Position numbers and translations under genes: made by a program | Assembly: GCA_028023455.1 (NCBI GenBank) | Contig: JAQFVV010013327.1 | Span: forward strand, 1-64,000 | Direction: 5' to 3' | Length of the DNA: 64,000 nucleotides | Source: Epiperipatus broadwayi | Lineage: Eukaryota > Onychophora > Udeonychophora > Euonychophora > Peripatidae | In this document: positions 38,268-50,269 of the stretch, piece by piece | Numbering within the stretch: the stretch's first letter is position 1 | Layout of the letters: every line of letters begins with the position of its first letter | Notes under the pieces: model-generated | Told to the model about the DNA's origin: nothing | Seen by the model: only the letters and a program-made list of their open reading frames with translations | The model's database searches: none

Positions 38268-40571
38268 AAAATATTATAAGAGTAATTACTGGAATACCAA
38301 TTTAGTTTTAGAGAATAAGGTACCCCTTCTTTTAGGTTTTTGTTGACAGGAAAATATGTAAAAAGCGTTTTATATTTTGCTTTTATGATTTGGTTATAGT
38401 TTTGACTTAATTAATCAACGGCTTTAAATTTAGATGTTTGTCTATCAATATTTGTAACTATTAAGCACCTTTCTATAAGATGAATTTAGATAAAATATTA
38501 TTACTACAAGATTAAAGATCTTTCCAAGCTCTTCTTAATCAAATCTCAAGAATTCATTCCTTGTCTTTAGCTGCATATTTCAATTCATTTTATATTTTTG
38601 GCATTTTTGGATCTGTGGTACTATATTTCAATTTACACAGGGATACCATTTACATGGTCTAGCAATTTTATTCTGACCATCCGGGATTACCATAATGCCA
38701 AAAGGTTAAAATTTATTTGTAGCCCCTGGGAAAAATAATATTGTTGTGATCCATATTAGAAGCTCATTCCTTCTCACTAAAAGACCATAACATACAATTT
38801 GTTTTAAATTAATTTAGCACAATCTATCTTTACAAAGCTGATATCTCGATCATTTTGCTAGCTGCCATAATATTATTTATTTCAATGCTACTTTTTAAAT
38901 TTAAACATTAATTATTTGTCATTGTTACTTTATATACTGATTGTTATCATATAATGAGGTAAAGGCAGTCGACTTTGGAGATTTTTGACCTTTCACATAT
39001 TCATATTAAAAAAAAATATAACCATCTTAAGCATGCAGACTGAAACGTACTATGGAAAATTCATTTCAGCATTAAGTAGACCTGGTTACGCTTTCTAAAT
39101 AATCTATAAAATAAAAGCTTTTCTATAATATATTCATCGAATTTTTTCATTGTCTACATCCAATGAAGCTATTTTTTTCCTGTTTGAGAATAATTTTTAC
39201 ACTGTTCTCGGTTTGTGATATAAATGTAATTAATAATCATAATTGTCTTTGGTTATGTGAAATGTCTTGATTCCTTATTAAACTATACACATGCACAATA
39301 ATAGTATCTTTTTTTAAAGTATCATTTAACTTTTTATAATTTATCAAAATTTTAATTTGTTTGCCGTTGCTTTCAATTATTTTTTTCTCTTGTATTTATA
39401 TGTTGAATAAAATTTTATAATAAATATTGATTCCCAAAAAAGACAAGAATGTTTTATTCGCTCTTGGAAAATTTTACACCCATGATCATCTTTATATATA
39501 ATGGCAAATCTGTTTTTATATGTGGATACTCGTTAGTACTGCTCTGTTATTGTGGGACAAGATTTTTTTTTAACATTGTTCCACTGCAAAATGTTCATTT
39601 AAAATCACAATGAAGTTCATTTCTTCTTTGAAATGGCATTGTTGAGACATTTTTATTTTATTTTTTTTAAAAGCTAATGCTTGTTTAACCGTAATTTATT
39701 CCAGAAATAGATGAGAAATGGCTGAATCAAATTGTTATGTGATCTATAATTAACTTCACTTTTAATGTTTTGTCACAATTTTTATTTGAGAAACATAAGG
39801 GTTGAAGTCAAAACTATTTTGTGTATCTCAAAAGCAATATTATTTGAATTTTCATCCTCTCCTATATTGTGCTGATTGAATTTATACATTTACATTGTCA
39901 TAGGTTTTGGTTTAAAGTGTGAGCTAAACACAGATATTTTGGCTCTAAAAAAAGACAATCCTGATTGATATCATAAGATTTGATAAATAGCCGCTCCACA
40001 CATTCTCACCAGTGTAATCAACATTATTTCATTTGTCTAGACCCGCCACCCAGCTGCCTCATCTGAAATAAGCGCAATACATAAATATTTTAAATTTATA
40101 AAGCTTAAAGAATATTGCACGTATATTTTGGCAAACATTTATTTTTTCGTACATTGAATAAAAAATTTCACATCTATTGTCGAAAATAATGAGAATTAAT
40201 TTTATAACAGTAGAAGTCACAGAGCTTGCCTGAACATCAAATCAATATTACAATTCCCAATATGTTATCAGAAAAGATTCCCTCCTCACTAATAATGAGC
40301 GTCGATTTAAACAAACTGTGTTATTACAATTTAAGCTCTTAATAAACGTAATATTATAATATCCTAATGTTTTTGGAACGTCTTAAATTCTATTAATACA
40401 AATATAAGCCCAGATGGAGCAATAATGATTTCTTCACAATTTAGGAGTCTGCGCCCTGAGATGCTTTTATTGTTTGTGTAACATAATATAATATAATGTA
40501 ATTTGCTATAAATAACAATTTTCTCTTGTATATTAGTAATCCGACCGTTTGATCTAGTATGTAGGTGTAAT
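38268..40571. other. AT-rich DNA; weak terminal-exon candidate
   Basis: No recognised gene. On the minus strand GCGCTTATTTCAG (acceptor-like) precedes MRQLGGGSRQMK and a TAA (40062 to 40024), in a GC-rich patch unlike its surroundings; AATAAA follows near 39787. This could be the end of a minus-strand transcript, but 12 codons prove little. Confidence 0.3.
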
Positions 40572-41200
40572 GTTTTTGAAGTTAGAAGAAAAGGTGAAGA
40601 GACAATTGATTTAAAAAGGGACATCTACTTTAGTATAAAGCAACAACTATTTTAAATACAAGTGGAATAGAATTCATTATAAATAAATAGTGAAATAACA
40701 ACCTTGTGGAGATTGATAATATATGGGACAGATTGACAAGATTAGTTATACAACTTAATAGCAAATACAAAATGCAGATAATTCATGTTTAGACCCCTTA
40801 CAATGTCTCATAGTGATGAAGTAGTAGAATATTTTTATATGGATGTACAAAAGGTTTTGATCAAAGTAAACAACATTTTAAAATTGTTATGGACGACTTT
40901 AATGCTAGAATTTGTAAACAAATGAAAGATGAAAGTGCTGTAGGTAATTTTGGTTATGGTAATAGAAATGAGAGAGGACATAGACTTGTGGAGTTTGCAG
41001 AGAAGGAAAAACTTTATATTATGAATTCTTTTTTTGAGAAAAATGTTAGAAGGAAATGGACATGGAAGCATCCAAATAAAGGTACAGCAGAATTGGATTA
41101 TATTTTGACTAACCAAAAATACATATTTCAAGATTGTAATGTTCTTAATAAATTTAACACAGGAAGTGGTCATCGATTAGTAAGATGTAAGATGTATTAA
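40572..41200 (+). pseudogene. RTE endonuclease domain
   Basis: Open from about 40889 as MDDFNARICKQMKDESAVGN, with ERGHRLVEFAEKEKLYIMNS, RKWTWKHPN, ELDYILTN and GHRLVRCKM. These are the GDFN, NERG, WTW, DYIL and SDHR blocks of the APE-type endonuclease of RTE elements. GDFN is changed to DDFN and SDHR to SGHR. The first part (40572-40888) is interrupted by stops and a frameshift. The domain normally nicks target DNA for reverse-transcription priming; this copy is broken. Confidence 0.8.
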
Positions 41201-41209
41201 TGAAAACTA

Positions 41210-43240
41210 GAGAGACAAATACTATTAATGAAAACAATGTTTACAGTTGATATTCCTAATCTTCATATAGATTCTAATGAATTTAAATTAGAACTTACAA
41301 ATCGGTTTTAAGTATTAGTAGATTTTGAACATGATTTAGATTTGATTACAATTAGTAGGAAAATAACTGATACACTTTTAAAAGCTGCAAGAAAGTTAGC
41401 TGGTAGAAAAAAGCAGCAATTGACCAATAAAATTTCTACTGAGACTAGAGAATTTATGAAGAAAAGAAGGAATATGAAGATATACAAACTGATGCATTAA
41501 AAATGATTGAATATCTCGAATTTTGTAAAATGGTGCGGAAAAGAGTAGAAAATGATATAAGAAAATATAACTGTGGACTAGCAAGGAAAGCTGTTGAATA
41601 GAATAAATGTCTTAAGACTATAAAACACCAATTTGGTATTGGTAGTAAATGTATATCTGCAATAAAAAAAAACAAAAAACATGAAATTATTACTAAAAAG
41701 ACAGATGAGATCATGAAATGGATAGACTACTTCTATCAAGAATTCTATAGTAATAAAGAACAAATACCTTCTAGAACTATTATATCTTCCGAGTTACCCA
41801 TAATTTTAAATGAAGAAGTGAGACATGCAATTAAATTTATGAAGAAAGGAAAGGTTCCAGGTAATTATGGAATTATAATTGATATATTAAAAGAAGCAGG
41901 TTAAGAAATATAATTTTAGCAATATTATATACCATATGTCTCATGATAAAGATATTCCAGATGATTGGACGGATGCAGTATTAATATTAATATTTTAAAA
42001 ACGTGATAAAGAACATATTAGAAATTGCTGACCTATCAGCCTTTTATCAGTTTTATAAAAAAATTGTACCAAGAGAAACAGTGGATTTCCACCAACTAAG
42101 AGAACAAGCTGGATTTAAAAGTGGTTTTAGTACAGTAGTTCGTATCCAGGTATTGAAAGAAGTAATAGAATGAAGAAATGACTATCGGTTGCCAGTATGC
42201 TTTGGATTTGTAGATTATGAAAATGCGCTCGATTATAAACTTTTCTTCAGAAATTAATGCATTGGATCATATTTTAAAGAATATTTATGAAAATGAAACA
42301 GTAACAATTAGATTACATAATGATACTAGGAAAGTCAACATTGAGAAGGGTGTAAGACAGGGTGACATATCTCCAAAACTTTTTACAGCAGTGCTGCAAG
42401 AAGTATTTTGTGGATTAGAATGGGAATCTAAAGGAGCGAAAGTAAATAGAGATTGTTTAAGTCATTTATATTTTGCAGATGGTGTAATTGTTTTTGCAAA
42501 TAATACTTCAGAGCTGCCGGAAATGTTGCAGGAGTTACCAGATGAAAGTAAAAAAGTAGAATTAAACATAAATGTTAAAAAGCCTAAAGTAATGTTTAAT
42601 CGATTTGCTCAAAATATGAAAATAAAGATTGATTATGATGAATTAGAAGAAGTTAGCAGTTACAAATACCTTGGTCAGATTATTAATACAGATGGAAACA
42701 TAATGGATGAAATTAATCATAGAATTAAACTTGGTTGTAATGCTTTTGGTAAAAATAATTTGATACTAAAAGAAAATATGTCTATATATTTGGAAAAGGT
42801 TTTAAATAAATGTGTTTTACCAGTTCATACTTATGGATTTGAGACTTGCACATTTAAGAGAAGAGCAATATATATACTTTCGACCACTCAAAGAAGTATG
42901 AGAGATGCATGCTGGTAGTAAAAAAAGAGATCGAAAACTCAATATATGGGTAAGAGAACAAAGAGGTCTTACTTACCTCATTGAAACATTTAAAAGACGG
43001 AAGTAAAGTGGGGCTGGACATATTGCTAGAGAAGATGATAATAGATGGACAATTGAAATCTTAAACTAAATTCCAAGACATTGTAAAAGACACAGAAAGA
43101 AATCACATGTGAGATGAATGAATGAATTAAAATTTTGTGCAGGGGTTATGTGGAGAAGAGATTAGATAAAGATCGGAGAAGATGGATTCGACGTGGAGAC
43201 ACCTTAATCTTGCAAGGGATTGATAATTGTTGTTGTTCTT
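41210..43240 (+). pseudogene. RTE reverse transcriptase and C-terminus
   Basis: Fragments in order: EVRHAIKFMKKGKVPGNYGI (about 41813), a badly broken fingers region to 42200, then an open frame 42217-42918. This frame contains VRQGDISPKLFTAVLQ (QGD block), LYFADGVIVFANN (catalytic block) and SSYKYLGQIINTDG (thumb), ending in CVLPVHTYGFET. The catalytic FADD is FADG, so the copy is dead even without its frameshifts. After 42918 the zinc-finger-less C-terminal region continues in other frames to about 43240. Confidence 0.8.
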
Positions 43241-44819
43241 GATTATGATATTTGCCGGAAAGTCACTTGAACATTTCTTAAAATATAATGTGGTTGCAGC
43301 TAACAAAGAAAAAATATATATTATCAATAACTAATATTATATTTTGGAGTCATTGACTAGTGATTAGCTGTCTTTTATTACTGGTTGCATGCAACTTTTA
43401 TTATTATGCATCATAACCAGCCTATAACTTTTTCTTCTGGGTTTATAAGTACGAATTTTTAATACAAGAATACATAAATACTCGGTGGCTTCCTTTTAGA
43501 TTGCATGAGTTCATTTAGGTTAATTTAGTTTTAGTTCATCAACTGCAATAAAAATGTCAAACAATTAGTTTCTTGGATTTTATTATTTTATTTACAGATA
43601 GCAAGAGAACCATTGCGAAGTTTAAATCTATTAGCCATACACATGACCCAGATATAGATATTAATGTGATCGAATTAAAAAAAAAAAAGAGAAGATATTT
43701 TCTATTTACTTTTTTGGATATCTCTTAAAGAAATATTCAGACAGTTATAATTTTCTTTGATATATAATTTAATTTTTTTATTTTAAAAAAACTTGCATTG
43801 TACATATAATATATTTTAACACAAACAAATAATTTTGTGATATTCGTGAATTACGAGATGCTCTATTTTTAATCAAGTGACAAGTTTGAACCTAATGCAT
43901 CAACATTATTAGATAATGATTTGTAATATGTCTAGTGAACTGTGAATTCACTATTTTTACATCACATGTTATGTATTGAGCTAATAGATGAACATGGCCA
44001 GGTAATACTTTCTAATAGAAAACAATAAAACTAACTTAATATTTCAAAACACTAACAGGGAGAGAAATACAATTATTGAACATTCAATATTGGTATAGTT
44101 TTTTAAAACCGTTTAAGGCAATGAGATAATGGAAATTACAATGAATCTGATACAATATTATTGCTGGAAATTTGCAAGTTATTAATAAATTATTGCCTTC
44201 ATAATTATTAAATTTCCCTCACTTTTTTGCCAACATTTTAGCCATTTATTTGGTTACGTGTTGTAAAATATAATTATTCCATTGCGCTTTTTTTTAATTT
44301 TCTTTATTTACTATTATAAAAACATAATAATTGGTCCTTATTTTCCAAACAAAAACTTGAGTAAATCATAGAAGATAATTAACCCATTCATAATTTAATA
44401 AAATATCATTGGGGTGTACATTTTCCATATTAACTAACTAAATAAATACTGAAACTAGGTTATGTTTACATTTACTGCTTTACAAAAAGTTGAGCTTTTG
44501 ATGGTTTTACAACTCAGATTCTATTATAATAAACATTTTGAAGGTATTACAAATATCACATAATTAGAAGCGAAGATATTATCATATTTTGATTAGCGAT
44601 GTCGGAGTATGACTCTTTAAGTAATCCTTAGATTTACAACTTAAATTTTTATAGTAAATAAATTAATTACTAATTCATTTCTTAGTCCATATGTTGTTTA
44701 TATGTTTGGTTAAGTTATCAATACAGGTGTAAAATAATTAGTAGATTAAGTTTTGATACATTTTAGAAGTTGTCGAAATAGATTTTTGTTTCGTTGTTTT
44801 TATAAGAGTTTTATAATTA
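43241..44819. other. AT-rich DNA between the two RTE copies
   Basis: No supported gene. A TTTATTTACAG acceptor-like site at 43588-43598 precedes a 40-codon open stretch starting DSKRTIAKFKS on the + strand, but there is no good donor and a poly-A run follows, so I do not call an exon. Confidence 0.4.
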
Positions 44820-46995
44820 TTGAATTCTCCTGTCTTTATCAGGATTCATAATGGCAATTTTTCACATTACCCATGCACACTTTCTTATTTCATCCATCCA
44901 TCTCGCATGTGGTCTTTTTCTGTGTCTTTTACAATCTCTTGGAATCTAGTTTACGATGTCAATTGTCCATCTATTATCATCTATTCTAGAAATATGTCCC
45001 GCCCAACTCCACTTCAGTCTCTTAATTTTTTCAATGAGGTCAGTAACACCTGTTTGTTCTGTTACCCATATATTGCATTTTCGATCTCTTCTTGTTACTC
45101 CCAGCATGTATATATCCATACTTCTTTGAGTCGTCTGAAGTTTCTGTATTGCTTTTCTATTAAATGTCAAATTCTCAGATCCATAAGTAAGGACTGGTAA
45201 AACACATTTATTAAAAACCTTCCTTTTCAAACACACCGTCATATGTCTCCATACTTCTTTGAGTGGTCTGAAGTTTCTGTATTGCTTTTCTATTAAATGT
45301 CAAATTCTCAGATCCATAAGTAAGGACTGGTAAAACACATTTATTAAAAACCTTCCTTTTCAAACACACCGTCATATTTCCTTTACTACCAAGCTATTTC
45401 TAGCTAAAGCACTCCAAACAAGTTTAATTCTATGATTAATTTCATCCATTATGTTTCCATCTGTATTAATAATCTGAGCAAGGTATTTGCAACTGTTTTA
45501 ATTTTTTCTAACTCATCATAATCAATCTTTATGTTCATATTTTGAGAAAAGTCATTAAACATTACTTTAGACTTTTTAACATTTATCTTTAGACTTACTT
45601 TCATCTCTAAAAGCATTATTTGCAAAAACAGCAACATTACCTGCAAAAAACAAATGACTTAAATAATCTCCATTTACTTTCACTCCTTTATCTTCCCATA
45701 TTAATCTACAAAATACTTTTTGCAACACTGTTATAAAAGGTTTTGGAGATATGGAGTCACCCTGTCTTATACACTTCTCAATGTTGATTTCCCCAGTATC
45801 ATTATCTAATCTATTTTTTGCTTTTGCATTTTTATAAATATTCTTTAAAATATGACAATATTCTGGGTCTATAACTTGATCATCCAATGCTTTAATCACT
45901 GAGGAAATCTTCATGTCATCAAATGCCTTTTCATAATCTACAAACGCAAACACAATGACAACTCATATTCATTTGCCCTTTCTATAAATTCTCTCAATAC
46001 CTGGATAGTATATAATCTACTAAAACCATTTTTAAATCCATCTTGTTCACTTGGTAGGTGGAAATTCAATTTTCTCTGTAGGCGAGTTGTAATTATCTTG
46101 GTAAAAATTTTGTATAAAACTGATAGAAGGCTGATAGGTCTGTAATTTCTAATATCTTATTTATCACCTTTTTTAAATATTAATATTAATACTGCATTCT
46201 TCCAATCATCTGGTACATCATTATCATTTAGACATTTGGTTTAAAACTTTGACATTTTTTTCTATTTCTTCACCTGCTTCTTTTAATATATCAATTATAA
46301 TTCCATCCATACCTGGAGACTTTCCTTTCTCCAACATTTAATTGCGTGTCTCACTTCTTCATTTAAAATTCTGGCCAATTCGGATGATGTAATAGATATA
46401 GGAGGTACTTCTCCTTTATTACTATATAATTCTTGAAAGTCTTCTAACTATTTCATGATGTCATCGGTTTTTAGTAATAATTCGATCTTATTTCTTATTA
46501 CAAATATAAATTTTGTACCAATACCATAATGTTGTTTTTCACTCTTAAGATTTTTATTCTCTTCTACAGCTTTCCTGGATAATTCACAGTTATACTTTCT
46601 TATATCGTTTTCAACTCCTTTCGCACCATTTTACAAAATTCGACATATTCAAACATTTTTAATGCATCATTTTCGTATATCTTCATATTCCTTCTTTTCT
46701 TCATAAATTCTCTAATCTCAGTAGAAATTTTATTGGTCAATTACTGCTTTTTTCTACCAGCTATTTTTGTTGCAGTTTTTAAAGTTTATCAGTTATTTTC
46801 ATATTAATTTTATTCAAATCGGAATCATGTTCAAAATGTACAAATGCTTGAAACCGATTTGTAAGTCGTAATTTAAATTCATTAGAATGTTTTTGAAGAT
46901 TATGAATATCAACCGTACATATTGTTTTTCTTAATATTTTTGTCTCTCTGGTTTTGCATTAACATGTATATTACATCTTACTAATCGATGATGAC
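44820..46995 (-). pseudogene. RTE reverse transcriptase and C-terminus, minus-strand copy
   Basis: MFAFVDYEKAFDDM (about 45953) is the FxDxxKAFD block. CIRQGDSISPKPF follows, then LFFAGNVAVFANN, where the catalytic FADD has become FAGN. Next come INVKKSKVMFND and, near 45300-45170, CVLPVLTYGSEN followed by QTTQRSM and TRRDRKCN. The segment 46000-46950 holds the connector and fingers in several frames, including RKKGD/GMDGI-like blocks near 46300. Tandem duplication 45117-45376 repeats the CVLPVLTYGSEN part. Confidence 0.8.
45117..45376. repeat. 133-bp tandem duplication inside the RTE copy
   Basis: 45117-45249 and 45250 onward are nearly identical; the visible difference is GAGTCGTCT versus GAGTGGTCT. 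The repeated segment encodes the CVLPVLTYGSEN region. Because 133 is not a multiple of three it shifts the frame. It is younger than the other decay. Confidence 0.85.
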
Positions 46996-46999
46996 TTCC

Positions 47000-47700
47000 T
47001 GTGTTAAATTTATTAAGAACATTACAATCTTGAAATATGTATTTTCTGCTAGACAAAATATAATACAATTGTGCTATACCTTCAGTTGGATGTCTCCATG
47101 TTCATTTCCTTTTTACATATTTCTCAAAAAAAGAATTCATTATATAAAGTTTTTTTTTTTCTGCAAACTCCACAAGTCTACGTCCTCTCTCATTTCTATT
47201 ACAATAACCAAAATTACCTACAGCACTTTCATCTTTTATTTGTTTACCAATTCTAGCATTAAAGTCTTCCATAAAAATTTTAAAATGTTGTTTACTCTGA
47301 TCAAAAGCCTTTTGTACATCCATATAAAAATCATGTACTACTTCATTATTATGAGAACTTTTTGGGACATAAACCCATTTGGTATCTGCTATTAAGTTGT
47401 ATAACTAATCTTGCCACTCTGTCTGATATACCATGACTCTCCACAATGTTTTTTTCCACTTTTATTTATAATGAATTCTACTTCACTTGTATTGCCAATA
47501 TTTGTCTCTTTATAATAGAGTATATGTCCACTTTTTAAATCAATTGTCTCTTCACATTTTCTTCTAACTTCACAAAATCCAATAATGTCTCATTTATCAT
47601 AAGACAGGTCTTCTTTAATTCCTGCAATCTTTCTTCACTTGAAAGTAATCTGCAGTTGTAAGTACCTAAATAAAAAATCGCCATCAAATGGCAGCCTGGG
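47000..47700 (-). pseudogene. RTE endonuclease domain, minus-strand copy
   Basis: GETIDLKSG-type sequence near 47550, then MEDFNARIGKQIKDESAVGN and ERGRRLVEFAEKKKLYIMNS (47283 to 47130), followed by WTW-like and DHRLV-like blocks in shifted frames to about 46980. It corresponds to the + strand copy at 40889-41200. GDFN is EDFN here, and the frame is broken after FFEKYVKRK. Confidence 0.8.
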
Positions 47701-47810
47701 TCTGCAAACAGGAGTTCTTAGCACCCTCCACCTTCGGCCATCAACTGCTGCATGGGTTGCTGATTTTACAGCGTCCTGGGAATAAGGACCATGATTTATT
47801 TTTGTCTGTA

Positions 47811-47956
47811 ACAATTGTATCTATCTACTGGATATATATATATATATATTGTAACCCACACACACAACACCGCTTATATACATACAATTGTATCTATCTA
47901 CTGGATATATATATATATATATTGTAACCCACACACACAACACCGCTTATATACAT
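47811..47956. repeat. 73-bp tandem duplication across an LTR boundary
   Basis: The unit starts ACAATTGTATCTATCTACTG, includes an (AT)n run and TGTAACCCACACACACAACA, and occurs at 47811 and again at 47884 without a visible mismatch. Each copy holds about 39 bp of flank and the first 34 bp of the LTR, so the LTR tip is present twice. Confidence 0.85.
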
Positions 47957-50269
47957 TATGCGAGCAAATGCTCAGAGTGCCAATTGTATAAATAAATAGA
48001 ATAATTTAACACTTTATTTGTTTTACAATTGATACTGTGACTCTTTTACTTATGTTTGTCTTACAACTTCGCTCAGTGGAAGTTCACAGAAAGTTCATAA
48101 CATATAGAATATAAATAAACGAAGGAAGAAATATTACAAACCATTAAATAGAAAAGAGATCTTATTTATTAACTAACCAAATGATAAAGGCTAGCAGAGT
48201 GTTATTTATTTCAACTAATAAAATTTAATTTCAATTTGATCTCTTCTATCATCCAGTTACACTCTATATTAGCTCAATACAACTTCGACAGAATAGAAAA
48301 GCATAACACTAAATAATTTTATTATTCTGCACATCCTAATCTAAATAGCTGAATTACTGTTAATCTAGAATTATAAAATCAGATCTCAGGGGATCTATAA
48401 CACAGTTAGACTAAAGAATCTATATTAGCCAGTAATTTATAACTCTAAATTATAATAAAAATATTAAAAAAATAAATTGAATAATGTTTTACTGGGCTAG
48501 CAATTAGATAATGAAGGAACTAGGTTATCTTTTAATGTCGCATCATCAACTAAATAATGCACTATCTCAGAAACCTGGTTACAAGTTTATCAAGTGATAA
48601 AATATTTCATGTAAGGTCTGGATCAATGAAACAATACCATCAGATTGCAACGTATTTATTATAATAGTTATAAAACAATGTACTTATTTTGTAATAGATG
48701 TATGAGATGTGGAGATGTGGAAACTGGAATACGAATGCAGATAAGAATAACTAAAGACACATTTTTGAATAAATAAACAAAGCATTTATTTACACTTAAG
48801 ATTTAATTAAATGTAATCGGTGCACAATAAGATTATTTATCCTAATCTTTGGATCTACAAATAAATTTATGAACATAAGTTTGGGATTATCACAATTACA
48901 TGTTACATCATTTATTATTTATAACATATGAACGCAAATTAACAAACAAACAAGACCTTAATATTCTGACTTTGAATATCTGGGTTATATAAACATTTAA
49001 ATATGCAACACTGAAAAAATAATATATTATATTATGGGCATAATATACACTTTTGAGAGGTTATATTATCAATTGTTGGAATAAAGCAAATTAATACATT
49101 TGGCTATCAAGAGAGCAGCTTTAAATAACTTAATTAAATAATCACTTTAAATACTCATACTTTTAATGCATAGCAAGAAAATAATACTCATTTTGATGAT
49201 TTGATGATTTCTGACGTGTGGCAAATTAATAGAATATGTTTTAAAACATTTATTTCCTGTTTTAAGTTTAACAATATTGTACCTTTATATCCGCGATATT
49301 ATTTAAATTACGCATGTGTGTCACACCTTATGCAATAATAAAAGAAAACATTTTTTTAAACATTATCAATTTATTTAGGAATTATTAAATAAGCGTTTTA
49401 TTTCGTAAAATGTCATAGACCAACCAACAAAAATAGGACACTATATCCGCTCTAATATTCAATAAAGAATTTAATTTAACTAGTTACCCAGCCACTAACT
49501 GAATTACACAGAGCTATGTTTTTTATGATAATATAAACTACACGTTCAAGAGTAATTCAAGAACATGAGATACAAATAAACTCTTTAACTAATACATCAA
49601 CAACAACTTATTTAAATCTGAAATACATTATTGGTGTGGAACTTTTCTCATCACCAAAACAATAGGAAAACATTCGTAAATATCATTTCATAATATGTAC
49701 ATATACAATCTAAAATAGGCTCTACTTATGGCAAAATAGTTAAAAATATACTAAGGGAAAAACTCTTCCATGCCTACAAACATAGAATGCATCAAGAATA
49801 TTTCCTTTTCCATAGCTCCTCTACATATTCAACACTATACGTTGGCAGACAAATACACACAGATAAATCGCTCATCCCTTCAATTCCTTTTGAATACGAC
49901 AATATCTGAATTTATACAAAAAAAAATAATTATAAAACTGAATGTTGATCACTTAAACATAACAATTGCACAAGATAGACACACATATGCATATGTAAGA
50001 GTATGAAAAATAATTCTAAATTATGTAATATACAAACAACACAGTAAGTAAATTATACATTAAAATATAACTTTTAACTTAGAATAGACTTTCAGCTGTT
50101 TCGGATTTAAATAGCAATAATTATTCTGAACAAGGTTTCTTTGCTATCTCTGATACGATATTTCTTTTCTATAGTCACTACTCTGAAAGCCCAAATTCTC
50201 ACATTGAGGTAAAGAAAAATATATAATCAAAATATAACAATAAATTAGTCTATCTATCTATCATATACA
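47923..50269 (-). repeat. 3' LTR of the gag-only element
   Basis: In + orientation it begins TGTAACCCACACACAC and ends ATCTATCATATACA. On the minus strand this gives TGTATATG...GGGTTACA, a proper TG...CA repeat. The first 34 bp are duplicated (see 47811-47956). No convincing polypurine tract adjoins its inner end at 50270. Short ORFs inside (for example 49770-50006) are not conserved as genes. Confidence 0.75.

Larger units (their letters stand above)
40572..43240 (+). mobile_element. RTE/CFDP2-like non-LTR retrotransposon, 5'-truncated, + strand
   Basis: It starts abruptly inside the endonuclease at EVRRKGEETIDLK (compare the minus-strand copy, which extends further upstream), consistent with 5' truncation. 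Endonuclease, reverse transcriptase and C-terminal region follow in order, ending with RRRGDTLILQGIDN-type sequence near 43225 and a short TTG-rich tail. It is a relative of the copy at 44820-47810, lying tail to tail with it 1.6 kb away. Confidence 0.8.
44820..47810 (-). mobile_element. RTE/CFDP2-like non-LTR retrotransposon, minus strand, nearly full length
   Basis: In minus order: a 5' segment with a GTYNCRLLSSEERLQELKKT-like start (about 47660-47600) and EVRRK, endonuclease to about 47000, connector and reverse transcriptase to about 45440, and C-terminus to 44820. It extends about 200 bp further 5' than the + copy. Frameshifts and stops are scattered throughout, and a 133-bp tandem duplication lies in the C-terminal part. 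Confidence 0.8.

Noticed and set aside
43599-43725. Possible exon after TTTATTTACAG
   Set aside because: No usable donor, runs into poly-A, and no recognisable protein.
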